This document shows, piece by piece, positions 16,695 to 25,556 of a stretch of 64,000 nucleotides of DNA. Origin of the DNA: Pedobacter terrae (lineage in GTDB: Bacteria; Bacteroidota; Bacteroidia; Sphingobacteriales; Sphingobacteriaceae); contig NZ_FNCH01000002.1 of assembly GCF_900100705.1 (NCBI RefSeq), positions 1 to 64,000 of the forward strand, written 5' to 3'. The notes beneath the pieces were generated by a model that was not told the DNA's origin, made no database searches, and saw only the letters and a program-made list of their open reading frames with translations. Made by a program: the position numbers and the translations under genes. Numbering within the stretch: the stretch's first letter is position 1; the number at the start of each line of letters is the position of its first letter.

Positions 16695-18014
16695 TTACCC
16701 CCTCTTCACCTCATACCACCGCTCCACCCCCTCCACAAACCCCTCAAAAAATTCCCTGTAATACCCTTTAATCACCTGCACCTTAAAATTTACTTTACTA
16801 AAAAACCAAACCATTTTATAATCCATTTCTGCCTCAAGCAAATACCATAAATACGGTTTAGCGCTATCGCAAACCAAAAACAGGCCGGGCTGATCGGTAT
16901 TCAGATGCAACAATTTCCCTTTCACCTTAATCTTCAATTCCAGTTCATAATAATCTCCCTCATCCTTAAGCACGAAACTTAAAACAGGCACCTCCATCGC
17001 AAATTCAACCATTTTCATATCCCGCATTACAGGTTTGCCGGTAACATTGCGCATACCGTAAGTATAAAAATAATGTGTAAAACGTTGTAACATCAATAGC
17101 GGCAAAGCCTTGTTCCATAACTTTAAAAGTGCCAGCTGGTTAGCATCGTTAAGTGTATGGGTTTCGGCTACCTTTTCGGGCAGGTGGGCATTGGCGTTAA
17201 AGCGGATGGCAGCTATTTCTTTCATGGCGAAGCAAATGCTGTTCAGCTCCTCCTGTTGCGGCGAGAGGCTTATGCCATCCACATCGTGCGGATTCAGCAC
17301 GAAACGTTTGAATGATTTAACCGTTTTAAGGTACGCCGTGGCCGCAAAAACATAAGGAATTAAAAATGGATAATGGTTGCTGTGGAAATGCTGTAGATCG
17401 GTATTGGCGAAACAATAACCAATGCTAACCGGTGCCAAACGTGCCATAGCCTGTTTATTCAATAACCTTTCACGCGGTACTACCACGCGTTCCGTAACAT
17501 CCGGCAAATCATCACCAGGCCTAAACAAACCACTAAACTTTTTCTTCAAGGTAATGGTAATACCTCCAGGTTTCTTCACCACATCTACATAGCTCGACCG
17601 CTTGTTGCCCAAAGCAAAACATGCCGGCCAGTAATATTGCTGAAAATCGCAGTAACCGTTCCGCATCATGGCCCTCAAAGTAAGGTAAGCATAACGCCCA
17701 AAATAGCTTTCATCCGTATCCACACTGCAGCTCACCAACAGGCAATCGTATTCTACCCCAATGTAAACCCGTGCCTCTTCCCCTCCCAATTTAACATGAA
17801 CGATTAACAAACCCTGATCAAAAGAAAGTGATGTGATGGCCAACGGCTCAGGCTTTTTACCTACACTAAATGTGTTGTGCAATCCGATAACTATCGGATC
17901 GCTAGCGATCTGCTCCAGCGCCGCTAACCTTAACACCCTGCTCCCCTTTTCAAAAGGCAGTTGATAAAACCGCGAAAGCGGTTTCCCTGCAATGGTAATG
18001 GATTTAGCTTTCAT
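16695..18014 (-). CDS. Hypothetical protein, 439 residues, unrecognised
   Basis: I do not recognise a family. The product has no signal peptide or membrane segment, is basic and rich in aromatic residues, and looks globular throughout, with beta-rich N- and C-terminal thirds and a helical middle (about residues 225-320). Features for comparison are VYIGVEYDCLLVSCSVDTDE near residues 83-102 and QQYYWPACFALG near 126-137. The reading frame is long and uninterrupted, with a good ATG, so it is very probably translated. A dispersed palindrome (17883-17900) lies inside it and encodes about DPIVIG. It could be an accessory domain protein detached from a larger enzyme, but nothing here proves that. 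Confidence 0.75.
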   Translation of the reverse strand: MKAKSITIAGKPLSRFYQLPFEKGSRVLRLAALEQIASDPIVIGLHNTFSVGKKPEPLAITSLSFDQGLLIVHVKLGGEEARVYIGVEYDCLLVSCSVDTDESYFGRYAYLTLRAMMRNGYCDFQQYYWPACFALGNKRSSYVDVVKKPGGITITLKKKFSGLFRPGDDLPDVTERVVVPRERLLNKQAMARLAPVSIGYCFANTDLQHFHSNHYPFLIPYVFAATAYLKTVKSFKRFVLNPHDVDGISLSPQQEELNSICFAMKEIAAIRFNANAHLPEKVAETHTLNDANQLALLKLWNKALPLLMLQRFTHYFYTYGMRNVTGKPVMRDMKMVEFAMEVPVLSFVLKDEGDYYELELKIKVKGKLLHLNTDQPGLFLVCDSAKPYLWYLLEAEMDYKMVWFFSKVNFKVQVIKGYYREFFEGFVEGVERWYEVKRG

Positions 18015-18056
18015 ACTCGTATGGTTTTACGAGTCTTGTTGGGGTAAAATATAAAA

Positions 18057-18220
18057 GTGGGCTTCTACCTACCATAGCTCCTTAAAGTTTCTCAGGCCTT
18101 ACGTTGATATGGAATTACAGCAGAAACCCACTCTCATTTAGAAATGCTAAAATAACATAAACTATACAAGAATGGGCTATAAATCTACTGTTTTGCATCA
18201 ACGGCCTGAGATTTGGAGCT
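18057..18220. other. Candidate structured element with pseudoknot-like interleaved inverted repeats
   Basis: GTGGGCTTCT (18057-18066) can pair with AGAAACCCAC (18122-18131) at 9 of 10 positions. Within that loop, AGCTCC (18076-18081), CTCAGGCC (18091-18098) and GTTGAT (18103-18108) pair perfectly and in order with GGAGCT (18215-18220), GGCCTGAG (18203-18210) and ATCAAC (18197-18202). The two stems interleave without sharing bases, as in an H-type pseudoknot. No open frame covers it. It may be a small RNA, a long leader of the XRE gene, or a miniature inverted-repeat element. Confidence 0.45.
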
Positions 18221-18288
18221 GCAAAACTCTTATTTATAACTCTTTATTAATTAATCAAATATAATAAAACCAGAACAAAAGGACAAAT

Positions 18289-18322
18289 AAGTCCTAATAT
18301 TTTTTCAATAATATTTGGACTT
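18289..18322 (+). promoter_or_regulatory. Palindromic operator upstream of the XRE regulator
   Basis: Arms AAGTCC-T-AATATT and AATATT-T-GGACTT around an eight-base centre pair at 12 of 13 positions, ending six bases before the GTG start. An overlapping GGAC/GTCC hairpin occupies 18281-18294. Position and symmetry fit an autoregulatory site for the downstream small HTH protein. Confidence 0.6.
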
Positions 18323-18328
18323 TGCACT

Positions 18329-18574
18329 GTGGGAAAACAATATCGGGATCAAGAATACTTAGTCAAAATTGGAAAACGCATTGTGGAAATTCGCGATCTT
18401 CGAAAAATTACACAAGAGAAGCTGGCAGAATTAACTGAAATCGATACTAGACAAATAGGTCGTATCGAAAGAGCTGAAACCAACGTTTCTATCAGTAGCC
18501 TTAAATTGATTGCTGACCATTTAAAAATATCGGTATCTGATTTACTTGATTTTTCTAAATCAATTGACAAATAG
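18329..18574 (+). CDS. XRE-family helix-turn-helix regulator, controller-protein size
   Basis: An 81-residue protein starting with GTG; no in-frame ATG is available upstream. A single Cro/CI-type HTH fills residues about 13-70, including KITQEKLAELTEIDTRQIGRIE as the HTH core, and there is no extra domain. The size and composition resemble R-M controller (C) proteins and other minimal XRE repressors. It converges on the last gene of the minus-strand R-M/McrBC operon, 132 bp apart, and is preceded by a large palindrome, so self-regulation is likely. Control of the R-M operon, whose promoter lies 12 kb away, is speculative. Confidence 0.85.
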   Translation: MGKQYRDQEYLVKIGKRIVEIRDLRKITQEKLAELTEIDTRQIGRIERAETNVSISSLKLIADHLKISVSDLLDFSKSIDK

Positions 18575-18706
18575 AAGGTTTTCGGTTTAATTGAAGAGAA
18601 GTAGCAGTTAGATCGTGGCGCTTAATTGAACTCTACTATGAACAGAATTGAATCTGTTGAAGATATACGAAACATATCTAATCCATCTACAAGTGAAGAT
18701 TTTAAC

Positions 18707-19402
18707 TTAAAGAGGCAATTCATTTAAAATCTTCTTCTGCACTCTCCAGCTTGGTAAAAACCTGTACATCAAAATAATAAAGTTTTTATTATGATTTCTT
18801 TCCAATAAATGTACAAGTTCGTGCACAATAATATATTCTATACAGTCAATTGGTTTCTTAGCTAGTTCAATATTAAACCAAAGCATTCTTTTTTCGATAT
18901 TGCAGCTCCCCCATTTGGTTTTCATTTTTCTAATACCAAAATTGATGTTTGTAATATTCATTATTTTTGCATAATCAAATAGCAGGTTTCCAATCTTTGC
19001 TTCTAATTCTTTTTTATACCAATTGTAAAGTGTCTGTTGTTTTTGCTCAAATGTAGCACTTGGCAATGTATAAAGCTCAATCGTATTATGTTTTAGAGTT
19101 AATTTTGGTCTATTGGCTTCAATAACTTTTAATAAATAACGCTTACCCAAAAATTGATGACTTTCTCGAGTAATCATCAGCTTAGGTTCTTCCCGCTCCT
19201 GGCTAAGTATTTTTGCTTGTTCTCTTTTAATCCATCCCAATTTAGTTGCAGCATAAATCTTAACTTTCTCCAGATCATAAAAATCTGGCGATGCAATGGT
19301 TACCTTGCCATGGGGTGGATGAACACTCAGATGCAAATTTTTAATATCTTTAAAAGTCACCTCAATTTCTACAGAACCAATATGTAAAATGTTACTGGTC
19401 AT
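18707..19402 (-). CDS. YgjP-like zinc metallopeptidase (DUF45/SprT-like)
   Basis: A 231-residue member of the YgjP/DUF45 family often found behind hsdR. The zinc site is plain in YIIVHELVHLLERNHNKNF (HExxH with the third His), and the upstream KTKWGSCNIEKRMLWFN motif is the family hallmark. The start overlaps the hsdR stop by one base (TAATG), showing tight coupling. The cellular role of the family is not settled; its constant company with type I R-M genes suggests an accessory or regulatory protease. It is the last gene of the operon. Confidence 0.9.
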   Translation of the reverse strand: MTSNILHIGSVEIEVTFKDIKNLHLSVHPPHGKVTIASPDFYDLEKVKIYAATKLGWIKREQAKILSQEREEPKLMITRESHQFLGKRYLLKVIEANRPKLTLKHNTIELYTLPSATFEQKQQTLYNWYKKELEAKIGNLLFDYAKIMNITNINFGIRKMKTKWGSCNIEKRMLWFNIELAKKPIDCIEYIIVHELVHLLERNHNKNFIILMYRFLPSWRVQKKILNELPL

Positions 19403-22400
19403 TAGTATTCATCTTTATGGGAATCAATTATTCTGTACACCTCTTCTACTTTTTTTACATCTTCAACCACATGATAAATAGCTTTTTTAACCAGCTTCTG
19501 TTTAGCTAAATTCTCTCTAAAGCCATCTTGCTTAGCATATTGAACGGCATCTTCGCAAGCTAAGGTTAATTGTTCATCGTCCTCTAATGTATGATACAGC
19601 GCTATTTTTCCTTTGGTATTTAATGATTTTGGCAAGCCGTCTTCCTTACCTTGGTTTACTTGCTTAATAAGAGCGGCTATTTCTTTTAAATATTGCTGAT
19701 AATTGATGGTTTCTTGCTTCCTTCTTTCGATAAGCTCTTGTAGTAAAACACTCATATGATCAAAATATTTTGGATCAAGTAAATGTTCTTCCACAATCTT
19801 GCTACGCACATTGTTTTCTATCACCTCTGCTACCGCTTCAGGATTTCCCTTAATTTCATTAGGTAAGTTATCAATGGCTGTATCCATATCTGTCTCTAAC
19901 AAATCCAATAAGGAGATATTTTCGAAAGGAGAAATCACTTCCGATTCTTCAGCTTTAATATAAGTATCAATCAAGAAACGCATATCAGCTTCGTAGGCCT
20001 TTAAGTCTATTGTCTCGCCAGATGCCTTACGGATAATTTCCCGAAGGTTTAAATAGTCCTCCAGTTTATCATTAAACCGTTTAATTTCTGCACCTGTAAA
20101 TTCTGCAGAAAAAAAGTCAGCTTTTACATTTGCATAAGCCCTTATATATTCTACTATGGCTTTGTAAAGTGCCATTCGTTTGTACTCCGTAGCCTTTAAA
20201 TCTTCTGCAATTTCAGTATTACCACAGAAATAACGAATGTATGCTAACCCGTCTTTAGGCGCGGCTACGTTTTCGCAGATGCTTTCTACCGTTTCTAAAG
20301 CGGTAAACAATCTATCTTTAGCTATCTTCCGGCGGTCTTTCAATTGAATACCTACTTCTTCTTTGGTAAACCCTTCGCTATCCAATTCGGAAGTATACAC
20401 ATTTATAGCATCGGTTACTTTGCCAAAAAGTTCCATATAATCTATAATGTAGCCGTAATCTTTATCATCAGTATCTAACCGATTTACCCTACAAATGGCC
20501 TGAAATAAAGTATGATCCTGCATTTTTTTATCGATGTAGATGTAACTGCACGGAGGTGCATCAAAACCGGTCAATAACTTCGAAACCACAATTAGCAATT
20601 TCATTCTAGCGGGCTCTTTACGGAAACCTTCTTTGGCATCTGCTTCGTAAGTTTCTGTTTTAGATTTATTTCCTTTTATACTAACATCTTTTAATAAATC
20701 GGTATAAATTTTATAAATAAATTCTTTATCCGTCTCACTATCAGCACCTGTATCCTCTAACGAAACGTCACTTGCATGAGGATTATAAGAAGTAATAATG
20801 GCACATTTATTTTTCAGTTCAGTATTTAAGAAAAGGCTATAATATTTGGCAGCTTCATAAATACTCGATGCAACTAGTATAGCATTTCCATTTTGAGATT
20901 TCAAACGTGGCTTAACAGAGAAATCGACGATGATATCTGTTACAATTTTTTCCATTCTGCTTTTAGAACTCAGTACATTTTGCATCGTGCCCCACTTCTT
21001 CTTGATCTCGTTTTTTTGGAAATCATTTAAACCCGCAGTTTTGGCTTCAAACCATTGATCTACCTTACTTTGAGACGTAAGTTTTTGTTCAATAGCCCTA
21101 CCCTCATACATCAAATCTTTTACTACCCCATCTTCTACGGCCTCGTTAAATTTGTAGGTATGAATGTATCTACCGAACACATCCATCGTTGTCTTTTTAT
21201 CCTCTTTTAACAAAGGAGTTCCGGTAAAGCCAATAAATACCGCGTTGTGTAATACGGCTTTCATCACCTGATTCAATTTACCACTTTGCGTACGATGGCA
21301 TTCATCAATGAAAACGAAAATCTCTCCTTGCGTTTGCACTGGATTGTTTTGTAAGTCTTTAATAAATGCATCAAAATCAGTTTCTGTTTTATTTCCAAAT
21401 TTATGGATGAGTGAGCAAACTAATCTCGGCCTTGATGAAGTTAAAAAAGCCATTAGCTCTTTACCAGACCTCGTTTTAGCAACATCTGTTTCACCTACAT
21501 CTTTAAAAACACGTTCAATTTGATCATCTAATTCGGTACGGTCTGTCAGGATTACAATACGTGAATTGGCAATATTTTCCAAAATCCATTTGCCAAGCAT
21601 CACCATCATCAGCGATTTACCCGAACCTTGCGTGTGCCAAATGATACCACCTTCCTTTCTTTTTACAAAATTTTGGGCTTCCTTTAATGCAAAATATTGG
21701 TGTGGGCGCGGCAGCTTTTTTTGACCAGCATCGAACACCACGCCATTGTATACCAAATCGATCAAACGCTCTTTTTGGCAAAGTTTCTTAATGTATTTAT
21801 CTAACTTATAACCTTCATTATCCGCTTCATCTTCTTTCCAAGCTAAGTAATATTTATTTTCTGTTTTTATAGTACCATATTTCAATCCCTGAGTGTTATT
21901 ACCTGCCATTAATAACTGCACGGTAGTGTAAAACCACTCATTAAACAATACCCTTTGATTCGAAATGGATTGGTTAATACTTTCTGAAATATCAGTAGTT
22001 CCTCTTTTTAATTCCAATACTCCTACAGCAATCCCATTAATATACAGCACCACATCTGGGCGGCGATTATTTTCTCCTTTCGTTAGCGTAACTTCTTCTG
22101 CAATTCCAAACTCGTTCTTCCCGAAATTTTGCCAATCAATTGGAAAAATGGTATCAAACTGTTCGCCTAAATCTGGTCTGGCTTTTACCCCATAACGCAA
22201 AATCGAATACATGGCTTTATTGCGGTGATATAGATTACCAGAATTGGTAGTCGCTAAATCATAAACTTCTTTTACCGCTTTATCTGCCAAAGTTTCTGAA
22301 TAACCACGCTGTAACAAATTCTGTTTCAGAATCACCTCTTCTACATTGCTATTGTGTTCGCGTTTTTCCCAATTGCCATAATAAGTGTAGCCTAATTCTT

Positions 22401-22455
22401 TTTGGAAGAGCTGGATGATGCGGTTTTGAGTGATGCGTTCTATGGGGTTAATCAT
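19402..22455 (-). CDS. hsdR: Type I restriction endonuclease subunit R
   Basis: A 1017-residue HsdR, the translocating nuclease subunit that forms R2M2S with HsdM and HsdS. An N-terminal PD-(D/E)xK nuclease is visible as NRRPDVV (about residue 133) and ELKRG (about 150), then SF2 motor motifs: Walker A TQGSGKS (about 271), DECH box (about 384), GFTGTPL and the motif VI-like QAICRVNR. The length is normal and the frame intact. Its start overlaps the mcrC stop by one base and its stop overlaps the next gene by one base. It is separated from hsdM/hsdS by four genes, which is unusual but co-oriented. Confidence 0.96.
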   Translation of the reverse strand: MINPIERITQNRIIQLFQKELGYTYYGNWEKREHNSNVEEVILKQNLLQRGYSETLADKAVKEVYDLATTNSGNLYHRNKAMYSILRYGVKARPDLGEQFDTIFPIDWQNFGKNEFGIAEEVTLTKGENNRRPDVVLYINGIAVGVLELKRGTTDISESINQSISNQRVLFNEWFYTTVQLLMAGNNTQGLKYGTIKTENKYYLAWKEDEADNEGYKLDKYIKKLCQKERLIDLVYNGVVFDAGQKKLPRPHQYFALKEAQNFVKRKEGGIIWHTQGSGKSLMMVMLGKWILENIANSRIVILTDRTELDDQIERVFKDVGETDVAKTRSGKELMAFLTSSRPRLVCSLIHKFGNKTETDFDAFIKDLQNNPVQTQGEIFVFIDECHRTQSGKLNQVMKAVLHNAVFIGFTGTPLLKEDKKTTMDVFGRYIHTYKFNEAVEDGVVKDLMYEGRAIEQKLTSQSKVDQWFEAKTAGLNDFQKNEIKKKWGTMQNVLSSKSRMEKIVTDIIVDFSVKPRLKSQNGNAILVASSIYEAAKYYSLFLNTELKNKCAIITSYNPHASDVSLEDTGADSETDKEFIYKIYTDLLKDVSIKGNKSKTETYEADAKEGFRKEPARMKLLIVVSKLLTGFDAPPCSYIYIDKKMQDHTLFQAICRVNRLDTDDKDYGYIIDYMELFGKVTDAINVYTSELDSEGFTKEEVGIQLKDRRKIAKDRLFTALETVESICENVAAPKDGLAYIRYFCGNTEIAEDLKATEYKRMALYKAIVEYIRAYANVKADFFSAEFTGAEIKRFNDKLEDYLNLREIIRKASGETIDLKAYEADMRFLIDTYIKAEESEVISPFENISLLDLLETDMDTAIDNLPNEIKGNPEAVAEVIENNVRSKIVEEHLLDPKYFDHMSVLLQELIERRKQETINYQQYLKEIAALIKQVNQGKEDGLPKSLNTKGKIALYHTLEDDEQLTLACEDAVQYAKQDGFRENLAKQKLVKKAIYHVVEDVKKVEEVYRIIDSHKDEY

Positions 22456-23747
22456 TAGGATGATGTTTTGTCAATTATAGAGTTGATAAATTTAATAATT
22501 TTAGCGTCAAATAAGTCTGGATTATGAACTTCTATTCCTTCTATAAAAAATGAACTTTTATGATTTGACTTATCAAGAATTGATTGTTTATTAGTTTTAT
22601 CATCTAGCTCCTTTTCTATAGGGTAAACCAAACTTGAGTAGACTGATTTATCTACATCATCAAAATAATAAGAATAGGTATGTATTTGAAAAATATCAGT
22701 TCTATCCACATCATCTTTAATGAAGTTCATTCTTTTGTATTTGGCATCTATAATTAAAATTTTATCTTCATTCTCAATCACGATATCTGGAATGAGTTTT
22801 CTCCGATAAAATGTATTTTTGTAGACTTCATGCTCGTTTTCGATTAAATTCCATCCTTTTGGAATTAAGTTTTTTGATACAGTTTTCAGTACAAATACTT
22901 CCCATAATTCTGCCATATCCAGAAAGAAACTTTTCCCTAAGGTATTACTGTTTTCAATACTCAGCTCTTTTGCATTAATAATTTTCCAGGAAAAATCTAA
23001 CATTGCCCTATAACCTTTAAACATACTGCTTAAACGTATTTTTTTGTAATCAGATAATTTTATAGATTGTTTGGTATGCATCAAAGAACCTAATTTGCTT
23101 AAATCAGATTTGATGACATTGGGCAATAAATTATCTGATAAAAAGTAATCTCTTTTTAATATTTGGTATGCCTTATACAGTATTTGATTTGGAAGATTAT
23201 TTACATCCTTCAATGTATATTCAAAGCTTAAAGTGTTGCTCACTTTTACAGCTAACAAACTTTCTCGCAATAAAAAATTTCCTCTAATGGTTGTTCCTTC
23301 TTCCTTTATCTTTTTATTTTTTTTTAATAAACCATGCTTGAGTGCTTTTTTTAGTAGGCTTATCCACATTATTGAAATCAATAACTTATGTAAATCAAGA
23401 CCTTTATTTTTTGCTAATGAATGATAAGATGGTGGCAACTTTGTAGCATAAACATATTCGAAAAGCTTGAGCAGCAATTGGTCTCCAAATCTGGGCGTAA
23501 TACGCAACACATAGGTCTGGTGATGATGTACAAATTCACATTCACCTATGTACCGGTTCGCAAACCATTGTCTTTTGTTATAATCAAAATAAACCAACGG
23601 CTCTTTTTCTTTTTGCCTATGTGAAAAATGTAAAATATGAGGTTCTACTTCTTTTATAAAATATAATAAAGCATTACTTTCCTCCTCGTTAACAGCAAGT
23701 GGAAGACAGTCTTTAGCCTCGATATATTTTTTATTATCCGTAGTCAC
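22455..23747 (-). CDS. mcrC: McrC-family restriction nuclease subunit
   Basis: A 430-residue McrC-like protein. McrC activates the McrB GTPase motor and carries the nuclease. The N-terminal half has the McrBC-docking-type beta-rich domain (YVLRITPRFGDQLLLKLFEY), and a PD-(D/E)xK site is visible near residues 315-332 as LIPDIVIENEDKILIIDAKYK. It follows mcrB after 6 bp and overlaps hsdR by 1 bp. Target modification is unknown. The frame is intact. Confidence 0.92.
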   Translation of the reverse strand: MTTDNKKYIEAKDCLPLAVNEEESNALLYFIKEVEPHILHFSHRQKEKEPLVYFDYNKRQWFANRYIGECEFVHHHQTYVLRITPRFGDQLLLKLFEYVYATKLPPSYHSLAKNKGLDLHKLLISIMWISLLKKALKHGLLKKNKKIKEEGTTIRGNFLLRESLLAVKVSNTLSFEYTLKDVNNLPNQILYKAYQILKRDYFLSDNLLPNVIKSDLSKLGSLMHTKQSIKLSDYKKIRLSSMFKGYRAMLDFSWKIINAKELSIENSNTLGKSFFLDMAELWEVFVLKTVSKNLIPKGWNLIENEHEVYKNTFYRRKLIPDIVIENEDKILIIDAKYKRMNFIKDDVDRTDIFQIHTYSYYFDDVDKSVYSSLVYPIEKELDDKTNKQSILDKSNHKSSFFIEGIEVHNPDLFDAKIIKFINSIIDKTSS

Positions 23748-23753
23748 AACCTA

Positions 23754-25532
23754 CTATTTTAAAAATATTTTCTCCAAATCGCTCAATAAATTCTTCTTCA
23801 CTACTTCATCTTCGTGACCCAAAAATGCTTCTAATATTGGTTTAATAGATATATTCCATAAAATTTGAGCAGGACCATTAGTTTCAAACATAAAATTGCT
23901 TTTACGGCTGTACCCCTTCATATTTCTGTATTGATTATAAATGGCAACAATATCACCGAAAAAGGCATGTCCAATCTCGTACATTTTACCTAGTTCTTCT
24001 CTACTAGCTATATGAGCATTTAGTAGCTTAACATTACCGTAAAAGCGTTCTAAATCATCTTTAATAACTCTACTGTTACTGCCGTTAGCTTTTTGATGAA
24101 TGATGTCACGTAATCTTTCTGGACGATAACCATAGAAAAACCACAAAAACCTTCTCCGCAGTGCGAAATCAATTTGCTCTACCGAAAAATCAATTTCATT
24201 CATCGTACCAATAATGTGTAGATTTCGAGGAATATTTACTTTTAAATCTTCCACACCAATCGAAATATCATAATCTCTTTGCTCTAATGCCGAAAAAACT
24301 TCGCCAAACAACTTAGACAAATCTACACGGTTCATTTCATCTAATATTAAAACATGTGGAATGTCTAATTGAAGATTATTATTCAAATCCTTTCTAGCTT
24401 TTTCGCATATCATCATCAAACTTCCTTGAGTTAAAACAGTATCGCCTCCTTTTAAGAGATAACCGCCTATAAAATTCTCATAAGTATAGTTGGCATGTAA
24501 TTGCAAATGATGAATTCTATTTTTAGTGATGTCCTCTGGATTTGCTAAGTATTCTACTAATCGAGATTTGTCCTTTATATATTGATTTAGAATATATGCG
24601 CCTGCTAATTCTTTTGCTTTATAAGTCTTGCTAGTACCTGGAGGTCCATAAAAAACAACAGCTTTCTTAAAAAGCAATGCCTGCAACTCATCAAATTCTA
24701 AATCATCATCTCCTGTATTCCAAACTTTTTTGATAGAAGAATGGTCATAGAAATCAAAATTTTCGTCGTTAATTAATGAGCTAATTTTTGCACGAATAGA
24801 TAAAACTCTTTCATCAATCGTATTTTCTTTAGCATTATCGTCTTCAAGCGAACTAAATGAGTTTACAATTTTTTGTTTATGATTATCGGATGCGATACGC
24901 TCATGTTTATCAGGATTTGCCAAATACAGCAAAATATTACTCATGGCGTATTTTCTACCTTTTAACGGCTCAATAATACTGGCGTAATCTTTCAGCTTGT
25001 TGAGGTTTGAAGAATATTTAAGATGGTTACAAAACTCTTCTACCACATCTTTTAAAATCTTAACATCCGATACTGAACTGTCTTTCTGATAAGCATCTAA
25101 GACCTGTATCAATCTCAAACAGAAAACAATCTCCCAATATTTATTATTAGTATGCCATTGCCCTGCATGACCAAATGAAATTGGAAAAATTCCTGGGTTT
25201 AAGTCTTTAGCTTCTACGCCAATCCTGTTGAAAATATAATACTCTTTACGCCATTGGCTGATATCACCAACTGCAAAGCACCATAGCCATTCTGCATGAG
25301 CAAAATTTAATTTAGCCTCTGCCGTTGCAGTAGCAAATTGACCTTTAACTTTATCTTCGAAATTTGCACTACTTTCATCATAATTTTCAACAAAACAAGT
25401 AATTGCCTCATTTACAAAAGTTGGGCTTAAAATATCAAATGCATTTGTTAAAATACTATTTTTTGAAATGATATATGATAAAATAAAATTGTCAAAAGTA
25501 TCATATAGAGGTTTGAGATAATCTCTTATCAT
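23754..25532 (-). CDS. mcrB: McrB-family AAA+ GTPase motor
   Basis: The 592-residue product has a McrB-type AAA+ domain in its second half: Walker A GPPGTSKT (about residues 293-300), Walker B LILDEMNRVDLSKLFGE (about 392-408), sensor GTMNEID (about 438) and the arginine-rich ALRRRF. McrB hexamers hydrolyse GTP and translocate DNA. The roughly 280-residue N-terminal part, where the modification-recognition domain sits in McrB relatives, is not one I recognise, so the target (5-methylcytosine, hydroxymethylcytosine or other) cannot be given. It follows the glycosylase-like gene after 24 bp. Confidence 0.92.
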   Translation of the reverse strand: MIRDYLKPLYDTFDNFILSYIISKNSILTNAFDILSPTFVNEAITCFVENYDESSANFEDKVKGQFATATAEAKLNFAHAEWLWCFAVGDISQWRKEYYIFNRIGVEAKDLNPGIFPISFGHAGQWHTNNKYWEIVFCLRLIQVLDAYQKDSSVSDVKILKDVVEEFCNHLKYSSNLNKLKDYASIIEPLKGRKYAMSNILLYLANPDKHERIASDNHKQKIVNSFSSLEDDNAKENTIDERVLSIRAKISSLINDENFDFYDHSSIKKVWNTGDDDLEFDELQALLFKKAVVFYGPPGTSKTYKAKELAGAYILNQYIKDKSRLVEYLANPEDITKNRIHHLQLHANYTYENFIGGYLLKGGDTVLTQGSLMMICEKARKDLNNNLQLDIPHVLILDEMNRVDLSKLFGEVFSALEQRDYDISIGVEDLKVNIPRNLHIIGTMNEIDFSVEQIDFALRRRFLWFFYGYRPERLRDIIHQKANGSNSRVIKDDLERFYGNVKLLNAHIASREELGKMYEIGHAFFGDIVAIYNQYRNMKGYSRKSNFMFETNGPAQILWNISIKPILEAFLGHEDEVVKKNLLSDLEKIFLK

Positions 25533-25556
25533 ATATTTTAGTTTTTAATGTAATTA

